NCBI GenBank assembly: GCA_903931835.1
Contig: CAIZEE010000611.1
Coordinates: 1-36,980 of the forward strand
Direction of reading: 5' to 3'
Length of the DNA: 36,980 nucleotides
From: an uncultured Elstera sp.
Lineage (GTDB): Bacteria; Pseudomonadota; Alphaproteobacteria; Elsterales; Elsteraceae
In this document: piece by piece, positions 28,556 through 36,601 of the stretch
How positions within the stretch are numbered: position 1 is the stretch's first letter
How the letters are laid out: each line of letters begins with the position of its first letter
Notes under the pieces: model-generated
Database searches by the model: none
What the model was told of the DNA's origin: nothing
The model's input: the letters and a program-made list of their open reading frames with translations, nothing else
Translations under genes and position numbers: made by a program

Positions 28556-29299
28556 TTATCCCGCGATGGCTATTGGTTGTTCGGCGGACCAATCGTCGCC
28601 CGATCCTGGGCGACAGAAACCGGGTGGAAAATGCTGGGCGACCAGATCAAAGCAATGTCGATCGATCCGGCCAAGGTTGACATGGAGCACGCGCGAGCGC
28701 AGGCCGCGTCCACGATCGAACAGATCGGTTGCGAGCAGCGTCTTGATCGACAGTCCCGTCATTTCCGCGACATGGGCGCGGCCGCCATTCTCCGTCTTCT
28801 CGCCAATGGTAAAGATCTCCACCACCTTCCCGCCGGCGAGGGTGATCGCCTCGGCCAGGGCGACCAGCGTGCCGCCGGTACTGACCAGATCGTCGACCAA
28901 CAGGATCTTATCGTCCGGCCTGACACCGTTCAGGTAGAGCTGGGTCGAGCCCTCCGCCAGATATTCATTGGCGATGCCGACCGCGACTTCACCCGGTGCG
29001 CCTGACGGCGTCCAGCGGGCCAGTGTGCGCGGCAGGCGATATTGGCGCAGGATATCGGCGGTGATCATGGCGCCGCGATCTTCCTCCCCCACGCCCAGCG
29101 TCGCGTCTGCGCCATGTTCGATATGCAGGCGCGCGAGCAGACAGATCGCCTCAGACAAGGCATGGGAGAGCGGCGGGATGTTGTCCGTCACAGCGGTCGG
29201 GAAAAAGGAGAAGGTTCGTCCGCCCTTGCCGGAAACCTCGTTGGTCGCGCGGTCGTCAAAATCGCCGACGACCAGTTTGATTGCCTCGACGATCGCCAC
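28556..29299 (-). CDS. second type I phosphoribosyltransferase-like protein
   Basis: PRPP motif KILLVDDLVSTGGTLVALAEAI; GTG start in track, frame is open upstream to CTG 29368 (MEIKIQIPPTESS...). Confidence 0.83.
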   Translation of the reverse strand: MAIVEAIKLVVGDFDDRATNEVSGKGGRTFSFFPTAVTDNIPPLSHALSEAICLLARLHIEHGADATLGVGEEDRGAMITADILRQYRLPRTLARWTPSGAPGEVAVGIANEYLAEGSTQLYLNGVRPDDKILLVDDLVSTGGTLVALAEAITLAGGKVVEIFTIGEKTENGGRAHVAEMTGLSIKTLLATDLFDRGRGLRSRVLHVNLGRIDRHCFDLVAQHFPPGFCRPGSGDDWSAEQPIAIAG

Positions 29300-29380
29300 G
29301 CAGTCGTCGGGGACGCTGGGCTCAGCAATGGAACTTTCCGTGGGCGGGATTTGAATCTTGATCTCCAGTGAAACGGCAGA

Positions 29381-29392
29381 TAAACCGGTTAA
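29381..29392. promoter_or_regulatory. candidate LacI-family operator TAAACCGGTTAA
   Basis: Near-palindrome with central CG (AACCGGTT core) in the divergent region between the PRTase operon and the lacI-family gene. Confidence 0.5.
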
Positions 29393-29466
29393 CTAAAGCT
29401 CCCTTGGCGCCGCCGGCCTTGTCAACTCGAAACCTTGTCACAGGGGCGAGTTTAGCAGCGAAAGCG

Positions 29467-30486
29467 ATGAAGATGGCCGAGAAGGAAACCACGATCCAGG
29501 ACGTCGCCGATCTGGCCGGCCTGTCGAAGGCTGCCGTCTCGCGCTACCTCAACCACAAGATAACCCTGCCGCCGAAAACGGTGGAGCGGATCGAAGCCGC
29601 CATTCAGACGCTGGGATTTCGCCGCAACCTCTTGGCGCAGCGGCTCAGCACCGGGCGCAGTGAGACGATCGGCCTGGTGGTGCCTGAAATCTCCAACCCG
29701 TTTTATGCCGAAATGGCGGAGGGGGCGGAGGATGAGGCGGCAAGGGCGGGATATAGTCTGATCCTCGGCATAGGCCGCAACGACGTGGATCGCGAGATCG
29801 AGTTCCTGCGCTGGCTCGATACGCATATGGTCGATGGACTGCTGTTTGCCTCCAACCGCCCGGATGACGGGTTGCTGCGCGACCAGATGAACCGCTACCG
29901 ACCGGTCATCCTGTTGGATGAGGATATTCCGGGTACGGCTGTCACCAAGATTTTCTGCGACAACCGGCAAGGTGCTTTTGAGGCCGTGCGGCATCTGACC
30001 GAACACGGCCATCGCCACATCGCCCATGTCACCGGCCCGGCCCCGTTGATGAGCGTGGGGGAACGCTTGAGCGGCTACCGGGCGGCGCTGATGGAGGCGG
30101 ATATCCGGTTCCGTGACGAACTGGTGTTCCACGGTTTCTTTAGCCGCGAGTTTGGTCAGCAGGCCGCCTCCCTCATCCAGGCATTGCCTGCTCGCCCGCA
30201 TGCGATTTTTGCGGCCAGCGACTATATCGCCATCGGCCTGCTGGAGGGGTTGCGCGACGCCGGCATCCGCGTGCCCCAGGACTTATCGATCGTGGGATTC
30301 GATGATATCTCCTCGGCCGATCTTGTAACGCCGCGCCTGACGACGATCCGCCAGGACGCCGAGGCAATGGGGCGGCAAGGGGTGCTGCAGTTGCTGGCGA
30401 CGATCAACGATCCGGGGATGGCGGTGCGGCAAACGCGGATTCCGGTGAGTTTGACGGTACGGGATTCGGTGATCGTTCGGGCGTAG
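29467..30486 (+). CDS. LacI-family transcriptional regulator
   Basis: TTIQDVADLAGLSKAAVSRYLNHKITLPPKTVERIEAAIQTLGFRRN; periplasmic-binding-like effector domain to SIVGFDDISSADLVTPRLTTIRQD; probable ATG 29467 (track start GTG 29368). Confidence 0.95.
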   Translation: MKMAEKETTIQDVADLAGLSKAAVSRYLNHKITLPPKTVERIEAAIQTLGFRRNLLAQRLSTGRSETIGLVVPEISNPFYAEMAEGAEDEAARAGYSLILGIGRNDVDREIEFLRWLDTHMVDGLLFASNRPDDGLLRDQMNRYRPVILLDEDIPGTAVTKIFCDNRQGAFEAVRHLTEHGHRHIAHVTGPAPLMSVGERLSGYRAALMEADIRFRDELVFHGFFSREFGQQAASLIQALPARPHAIFAASDYIAIGLLEGLRDAGIRVPQDLSIVGFDDISSADLVTPRLTTIRQDAEAMGRQGVLQLLATINDPGMAVRQTRIPVSLTVRDSVIVRA

Positions 30487-30618
30487 GGGAAGAGAGTCTG
30501 GTGATCAGAGCGCGATAATTTGGTTGGTGCATTGGTCAGCTGAAGTTGAAGCCCGATACAGACGCTATCGAGAGGAAATAGACGACAAGCGATCGCACCG
30601 TAGACGCGCTTCACGAGG

Positions 30619-31152
30619 CTATGCCGGCGGCTTCCAGCGTCGCAATGGGGTCGTAGCCTCGTAACCTTGCGGCGAGGGATAGCAGATGAGTTCGACAAGC
30701 ACGCCGAAGGGCGTCTGAACAAAACAGACTCGATTACCCCCGCCCCCTTCTATGCCGGGGAGGAGCCATGGCTCACTGAGCGCTCGGCCACCCGCAGCGA
30801 CTAATCGTTCGAGTGCGGCGTCGAGATCGTCGGCATAGACGGCGATGTGCTGCCAGCCGTAATCCGAAGCGCGCGCGGCCGGTCGCTGCCCATCTGCTTG
30901 ATATTGGAAGAGTTCGACGCCCGGGCCGGTCCCGAGCTTGTACATCCTGATCGCGGTTAGCCGGGTTCCGGGCGGGACATTGAGTGCTGCTTCAAATTGC
31001 GGACCTGCGAAGGGCGGATCGGACGGGCCATGCAGTTGATAAATTAGTTGGGCGCCGAGCCCTTCCTCAAGGAAGCGCCCGGCCGCGTCGATATCCGGCA
31101 CGGAAAGCCCGACATGATCGAGGCCACGAAACTTGACCGGCTCCAACGCCAT
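30619..31152 (-). CDS. VOC family protein
   Basis: RGLDHVGLSVPDIDAAGRFLEEGLGAQLIY; RVCFVQTPFGVLVELICYP. Confidence 0.9.
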   Translation of the reverse strand: MALEPVKFRGLDHVGLSVPDIDAAGRFLEEGLGAQLIYQLHGPSDPPFAGPQFEAALNVPPGTRLTAIRMYKLGTGPGVELFQYQADGQRPAARASDYGWQHIAVYADDLDAALERLVAAGGRALSEPWLLPGIEGGGGNRVCFVQTPFGVLVELICYPSPQGYEATTPLRRWKPPA

Positions 31153-31166
31153 CGCTCACTCCCTGC

Positions 31167-32432
31167 TTAGTTGCTCCATTCCACATCGAGCCCCTGAAGC
31201 CCCGTCACGGTCATCAAAGGCAGATAGTGCCGCTGGAAACCGGGTACGACGCGAAGCGTCGGCAGACGACGGTAGAGCTCCTGGATGGCTATCCGCGCCT
31301 GCAGCCGGGCAAGGCCGTTGCCGATGCAGCTATGCCGGCCAAAGCCGAAGGCCAGATGCCGGGATGCATTCACCCGGCGAACATCGAAGCGCTCTGATTG
31401 AGGGAAAACCTCGTCGTCATGTCCGCCGGCGGCGGATAGCAGATAGACCAGCGAGTTTTTGGGTATCGTGACGCCGCTCATTTCGACATCGACCGTGGTA
31501 ACCCTGAAATTACCCGGAACCGAGCCGCGCATGCGCAGCCCCTCTTCAACCGCGTTGGCGGTTAGGGATGGGTCGGCGATGATCAGGTCGCGCTGGTCGG
31601 GCCAATCGGAGAAATTCTGCACGAGATGCGCGATCGTGTTGGCGGTCGTGTCGTGACCGGCACCGATCAGGGAAATCAAGTGGCGGATCACCGCACTTCG
31701 GCCAATTGACGGTGTCCCGTCCGCCTCATGCGCCAGTAGCATGGCCGAGATCACGTCGTCGCCCGGCTCGCGCTGACGCAAATCGACATAATCCGACAGA
31801 AATCGGTTTGCCTCAGCCAGACGCGACCAGCGCGCGTGCAATTCCTCAGGCGGAACGACGCGCAATTCGGTGTCATTGGCGGCACCCAGAACGCGCGGCG
31901 TCAGCAGGAAGAAGAAATCCTCGCTCCATTGGCGGTAATCCGGCTTGCGCTCAGGCGGGACGCCCAGGATTTCGACGATCGTGTTCATCGTCAGCGGCAC
32001 GGCGTACTCCGCCATGACATCGATCCGGCCACGATGAGCAAACCCGTCGATCAGCTGATTGGCATGAGCGCGGACGACATCCCCCATGCGCATAATGACG
32101 GCGGCCAGGAAGCCCTGCGCCATCGCATTACGGTGCCGCGAGTGATCGGGCGGATCGATCGTGATGATGATCTCTTCGACGCTGAGATCGGGAACCAGCG
32201 GTGCCAGATCGGCGGGCGGGCGAATGAAGCCGGTCGCACGCGATGAAAACCTGTCGACGTCCTTCAGTGCTTCCGTCAAATCCTTGTATCGGGTGACCAC
32301 CCAGCAATCGAGTGGCGCATAGTGAAAGACCGGGCTCTCCCGCTGCAAGCGCTTCAAGGTCGGGGTCGGGTCTCTGAGATAGTCCGGGGAGAGTGGCGCA
32401 AATCCGGACGACGCTTCCGCCGTTGTGCTCAT
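31167..32432 (-). CDS. cytochrome P450
   Basis: I-helix GAGHDTTANT, K-helix EGLR, heme-binding LAFGFGRHSCIGNGLARLQ. Confidence 0.96.
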   Translation of the reverse strand: MSTTAEASSGFAPLSPDYLRDPTPTLKRLQRESPVFHYAPLDCWVVTRYKDLTEALKDVDRFSSRATGFIRPPADLAPLVPDLSVEEIIITIDPPDHSRHRNAMAQGFLAAVIMRMGDVVRAHANQLIDGFAHRGRIDVMAEYAVPLTMNTIVEILGVPPERKPDYRQWSEDFFFLLTPRVLGAANDTELRVVPPEELHARWSRLAEANRFLSDYVDLRQREPGDDVISAMLLAHEADGTPSIGRSAVIRHLISLIGAGHDTTANTIAHLVQNFSDWPDQRDLIIADPSLTANAVEEGLRMRGSVPGNFRVTTVDVEMSGVTIPKNSLVYLLSAAGGHDDEVFPQSERFDVRRVNASRHLAFGFGRHSCIGNGLARLQARIAIQELYRRLPTLRVVPGFQRHYLPLMTVTGLQGLDVEWSN

Positions 32433-32468
32433 TATGGTTTGGTCCTCCGGCTGGTGAAGGAGTTCGCT

Positions 32469-33311
32469 TCAGAGTTCGACCGTTCCGATATACTGGCTGG
32501 CGCTGAGCTCGCCCGAGATATCGCGGGTGCCGTGGTCTGGATGGCTGATGCGCAAGGTGAACTTGCCGGCATTTGGGGCCAGCCCGTCGATTTTGAAGTC
32601 GCCGTAGAGATCGCTCTCAGCCTTGATGCGGTCGGCGCGATCAGCGAGCTCCAGCTCAATCAGCGCGCCCTCGACATTCTCGGCCAGGCCTTGGCTGGTC
32701 CGGGTCGACACATTGCCGCCGAGAAAGCAGGTCTGCGTCTTTCCCAGGCCGCGATAATACACGCGCGGTTTGGTGTTGAGTTCGGGCGACAGCACGCTCA
32801 AGTCCTCGTCATCGGCCTTCGCCTTCATCGCCGCATCGGAGATTTTGACGGAAATCAGCGCGCCGGTCGGGCAAGCCTGAACCGGGCGCGGTTCTATCCA
32901 GCCGTCATCCAGCAGATGTGCGTCGAAGATCCAATGCTGCGGCAGTTGCTGTGCCTCATTCCAGAAGATCGCACCGTAAGGGCAGCTATCGACAACATCC
33001 TTGCGGCCCTTGGCCTTTGCCGGATCGATGACAACGATGCCGTCGGGGCGCTTGGCGACCACGCCGCCGCCCGCTTTGATGCAGGGTGCATCATCGCAGT
33101 GATTGCAGGTGCGCGGGACATAGGTCACGTCGACCATCGGCTGGTCGCCGCGGATATGCCGATCAATCGTGAACCAGCCATGGCCTTGTTGCGGCTGGGC
33201 GGCGGCGTAGCCCGGGAAGTCGTTGCCGACATACTCGTCATTCACCGCCATCACGCAGTTGTTGCAGTTGTTGCATTTCTCGACATCGACAATCAGGTTC
33301 CAGCGGTTCAT
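32469..33311 (-). CDS. [4Fe-4S] electron-transfer beta subunit of DMSO-reductase-family molybdoenzyme (transhydroxylase beta-like)
   Basis: CNNCNNC, CNHCDDAPC, DSCPYGAIFW, QACPTGAL; C-terminal Cna-B-like segment SDLYGDFKIDGLAPNAGKFTLRISHP. Confidence 0.9.
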   Translation of the reverse strand: MNRWNLIVDVEKCNNCNNCVMAVNDEYVGNDFPGYAAAQPQQGHGWFTIDRHIRGDQPMVDVTYVPRTCNHCDDAPCIKAGGGVVAKRPDGIVVIDPAKAKGRKDVVDSCPYGAIFWNEAQQLPQHWIFDAHLLDDGWIEPRPVQACPTGALISVKISDAAMKAKADDEDLSVLSPELNTKPRVYYRGLGKTQTCFLGGNVSTRTSQGLAENVEGALIELELADRADRIKAESDLYGDFKIDGLAPNAGKFTLRISHPDHGTRDISGELSASQYIGTVEL

Positions 33312-36280
33312 GCGACCTCCTTCGCGACATGCGTCCATCGCTGCACTTCGACCAGGCATGAATTGGGCGCGATCCCGTCAGCGGTTTTCGACATGGTGCG
33401 GGGCGGGGTGAGTAGGTTGAGGCAGCCGCCGCGATCCACCTGGCCGTCCGGCGTGTCGATCAGATCGTAGACGGCGCAGGATTCGAATGCCTTGACCACG
33501 CCTGGCGCCATCAAGGGGGCTATATCGACGGCGCAGATCACGGCACCGCGGTCGTTATAGACTTTGACCAGATCGTGCTGCCGAAGGCCGCGCTTCGCCG
33601 CGTCCTCCTTGCCCATCCGCAAGATCCAATAGTGGTAGCCGTCGACCAGGATGCGGTGATCTTCGACCGAGTTGACCTGGCTATCGGCGCTGCCGCCATA
33701 GGTGTGGAAACTATAGGTCGGATGCACCGTGATCAGTTGCAGGCTGAATTTCTTGAACAGTGCCGCGCTATGGCTGCCCTCCCAGGACGGGATGTAGCGG
33801 TTGACGGCGGGGCGGTCGGGATCGTTCTGCTCGATCCTACGCAGGGTCGAGGGCACGAATTCGAACTTCGATGATTGCGTGCCAAGACCCTGGCCGACCG
33901 TGCCCGCGTATTGCGACGGCAAGGGGTTCATTTCCGGCGTGTCCTTGGCACGCCCTTCGGCGAACCAGCGCATTTCCACCGGCGTGCGCATGGTGTCCGG
34001 GTCGGGCGGAATGACGTGGTAGCCCTTGCGCAGGAATTCCTTCCAGCTGACGATTTTCGACAAATCCGATCCGTCGAAGATGCGCTTGCACCAGGTCAGC
34101 TCGTCGCATCCACCCTCGGAGAACATGGCGCCCGCGCCAAGCCTGGTCAGAATATCGAGGAAGATCTGATAGTCCGATTTGGATTCGCCCAGCGGCTCGA
34201 TGCATTTGTGCTGCATCACGACGACGCGGTGATTGAGCTGGTTCTGGCTATGGGTAACGAAGCCCGAGCAATTGCCGGATTCCGCGATATCCCACCGCTC
34301 GAAACTGGTGCAGGCCGGCAGGATGATGTCGGCGAACTCGGTCTCGTTTTCCTTCAGGATCGATTGGTTGACGACGAATTCGAGTGAGGGATGCCGGTAG
34401 GCCTCGATATAGCGCTGCGCGTTGACGACCGTCCCCAGCGATGATCCACCGAAGCGATACAGCATGTGAATGTTCGAATATCCGGGAAGCGGGTATTGGT
34501 ATTCTGGGAACTGGCCCTCAAGCGACATGCCGTCCCACAGATGCCCGGAACACTTGCCCTCGATGATGCCTTCGGGAAAATGCTGGCGCGGGATGATCTG
34601 CTTGACCGTGTTCATGGTCAGGATATGCGGCATGCGCTGATAGTTGTGCAGTGCTGCGGCGGTGTTGACGACGTCGCCGGAAATCCCGCCATCGGCATAG
34701 CCCGGGAAGTAGAAATTGAGGTCCATCGGCGTGCCGAACTGAAGATTGCCGAAATTGACACCCGGTTTGCCCCAGCCCTGCATCGCCATCATCTGTACCA
34801 TGCAGCGCGCCCATTGCGCGCCGGTTGCCGATCGACACGCGCCGCCGAGACCAATGCCGATACCGCCGGCGGCGAGATAGGTTTTGCGCTTGCCCCAGGC
34901 GCGCGCCAAGCTACGCACATCCTTCGCCGGGATGCCGGTCTCCGCCTCCTGCCATTCCGGCGTCTTCGGCACGCCGTCCGAGACCCCCAGAAGATAGTCG
35001 CGCCATTCGTCGAAGCCGGTTGAGTTCTTCGCGACATAGTCCTGGTCGTAGAGCCCCTCCAGCACCCACTGATACATGATGGCGATCGCCAGTGCCGGAT
35101 CAGTTCCAGCCTTCACCGGCAGCCATTTGCCGCCGAGAAACTGTGCCGTCTGATTGAAATTCGGATCGATATGCACGAACTCGATGCCGAGATCCTTAGC
35201 CCATAGCCGCCGCTGGCTACCTTCGCCGCCGCCATAGAGTCCGCCGGTGCTCTCAGGATCGCTCGACCAGAAGACCACCATCTCGGCCTCCTTAAGACAG
35301 TCTTCGAGCGTGCCGTAAGGGCTGGCGCAACCGAGGCGCAGATTATTGCCGAAATGATGCTGTGCGCCCCAATACCAGCCCTCCCAACTGATCGGGCTGA
35401 ACGCCATGCGTGTGGTGCCGATCAGATTGGAGAAGCGGATGAGGGCCGAGAGCCAGTAATTGATATTGCCCCATTGCTGATGGGCCGCGTGGAGGACCGA
35501 TATGGCGCCGGGCCCATGCTCGCGCTTCATCCGCTGGATTTCGCCCGTCACAATATCGAGCGCTTCTTCCCAGCTGATGCGGACATAGCCTGAGATGCCG
35601 CGGTTCTGCACATTGCGTTCGCCGTTCGGATCGAAATCGACCCGTTTCATCGGGTAGAGCAGGCGCTGCTCGGAATAGACCAGCGATTTCAACGTCAGGG
35701 CGTGGGGGCTAACCGTTGCCTGCCGTTTCGGCTGGAAGCTTCGGCCACGCGCTTGGATGGTCCAACTCGCCGCGTCGGTCGCGTCAAGATCGACCGGCGT
35801 GGTGCGGATGATCCGCCCACCTTTGACATAGACATGGACCGGCCCGCCATTGGTCAGGTTGGTATAGCGCTTCGTGCCGTCGCGCATGCGCGTGCCGTAT
35901 TTCCAGCCGGCCGATGTCACCATGTTCATGAGTTGGCCGAACCACACCAGACAGTCGTCCCGGCCCGACGCCACGACCTTGAAGTTTTTCAGCGCGTCGA
36001 TGACCACGCCGTAGTCAGGATTGGGCTTCATCATCGCCAGCGCGGTGTCGACCGTCTTGAAGGTCATCGCGGCATCGGGCTTTGGATGAAAGCCGGGTCG
36101 GCCGCTCACCCGCCCGTCGCGAACGATCAGATGCCGCGCGATGCTGCGGTCGCGCAGGCTGATCTGCAGCACCATGTCCTTGGATTTCAGCTTGTCTTTG
36201 ACCGCTGCGTGTTTCCGGGCCGCCTGGCCGATGATCAGCGGCAGAGCTTTGAGGAGGGAGCTCAAGACTATTTTCTTCAT
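33308..36280 (-). CDS. molybdopterin oxidoreductase large subunit, pyrogallol/phloroglucinol transhydroxylase-like, with N-terminal SCP2-like extension
   Basis: LLYPMKRVDFDPNGERNVQNRGISGYVRISWEEALDIV, SPISWEGWYWGAQHHFG, VVFWSSDPEST, C-terminal MGD-binding domain SFHTYGG..RMGKEDAAKRGLRQHDLVKVYNDRG; ATGA overlap with beta subunit. Confidence 0.88.
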   Translation of the reverse strand: MKKIVLSSLLKALPLIIGQAARKHAAVKDKLKSKDMVLQISLRDRSIARHLIVRDGRVSGRPGFHPKPDAAMTFKTVDTALAMMKPNPDYGVVIDALKNFKVVASGRDDCLVWFGQLMNMVTSAGWKYGTRMRDGTKRYTNLTNGGPVHVYVKGGRIIRTTPVDLDATDAASWTIQARGRSFQPKRQATVSPHALTLKSLVYSEQRLLYPMKRVDFDPNGERNVQNRGISGYVRISWEEALDIVTGEIQRMKREHGPGAISVLHAAHQQWGNINYWLSALIRFSNLIGTTRMAFSPISWEGWYWGAQHHFGNNLRLGCASPYGTLEDCLKEAEMVVFWSSDPESTGGLYGGGEGSQRRLWAKDLGIEFVHIDPNFNQTAQFLGGKWLPVKAGTDPALAIAIMYQWVLEGLYDQDYVAKNSTGFDEWRDYLLGVSDGVPKTPEWQEAETGIPAKDVRSLARAWGKRKTYLAAGGIGIGLGGACRSATGAQWARCMVQMMAMQGWGKPGVNFGNLQFGTPMDLNFYFPGYADGGISGDVVNTAAALHNYQRMPHILTMNTVKQIIPRQHFPEGIIEGKCSGHLWDGMSLEGQFPEYQYPLPGYSNIHMLYRFGGSSLGTVVNAQRYIEAYRHPSLEFVVNQSILKENETEFADIILPACTSFERWDIAESGNCSGFVTHSQNQLNHRVVVMQHKCIEPLGESKSDYQIFLDILTRLGAGAMFSEGGCDELTWCKRIFDGSDLSKIVSWKEFLRKGYHVIPPDPDTMRTPVEMRWFAEGRAKDTPEMNPLPSQYAGTVGQGLGTQSSKFEFVPSTLRRIEQNDPDRPAVNRYIPSWEGSHSAALFKKFSLQLITVHPTYSFHTYGGSADSQVNSVEDHRILVDGYHYWILRMGKEDAAKRGLRQHDLVKVYNDRGAVICAVDIAPLMAPGVVKAFESCAVYDLIDTPDGQVDRGGCLNLLTPPRTMSKTADGIAPNSCLVEVQRWTHVAKEVA

Positions 36281-36338
36281 GGCCGGACGCTTCCCATCTT
36301 CGTTTTTTTGAGCCGTTCACATCCACGTTTTGGAGATC

Positions 36339-36356
36339 ATAAGTGGATGCACTTAT
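36339..36356. promoter_or_regulatory. candidate operator palindrome ATAAGTG-GATG-CACTTAT
   Basis: Perfect 7-bp inverted repeat, 4-bp spacer, 58 bp upstream of the molybdoenzyme start, in a low-GC divergent intergenic region. Confidence 0.5.
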
Positions 36357-36601
36357 TTCGTTATGAAGAAGATGTCCCACGATATGGCCTGTCCGTCTCA
36401 AAGGCAATTGCCAAGATAGCGGGTTCTTTTCTAGTACCAAAACCGCTCAGAAAAGGCTGATTTTCGGTGTTTGCACGCGTTTAAATAGGACGTATAAGTC
36501 TATTCTTGACAAGCGATTTTCAGCGCTCCAGAGTGTACCCACTTTGATAAAGCCCGCGCCATCTTAAGGCCACAAGCGGGCGCATCGAAGGGAGGGATCA
36601 G

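Noticed and set aside
32322-33470. 382-aa plus-strand ORF opposite the P450/beta-subunit region
   Set aside because: Antisense to strongly recognisable genes; no motif
34466-35023. Antisense ORF within the molybdoenzyme large subunit
   Set aside because: Shadow ORF in high-GC coding DNA
36347-36460. 37-aa plus-strand small ORF MHLFRYEEDVPRYGLSVSKAIAKIAGSFLVPKPLRKG
   Set aside because: Sits in a low-GC regulatory region with weak SD and no recognised family; not supportable without conservation data
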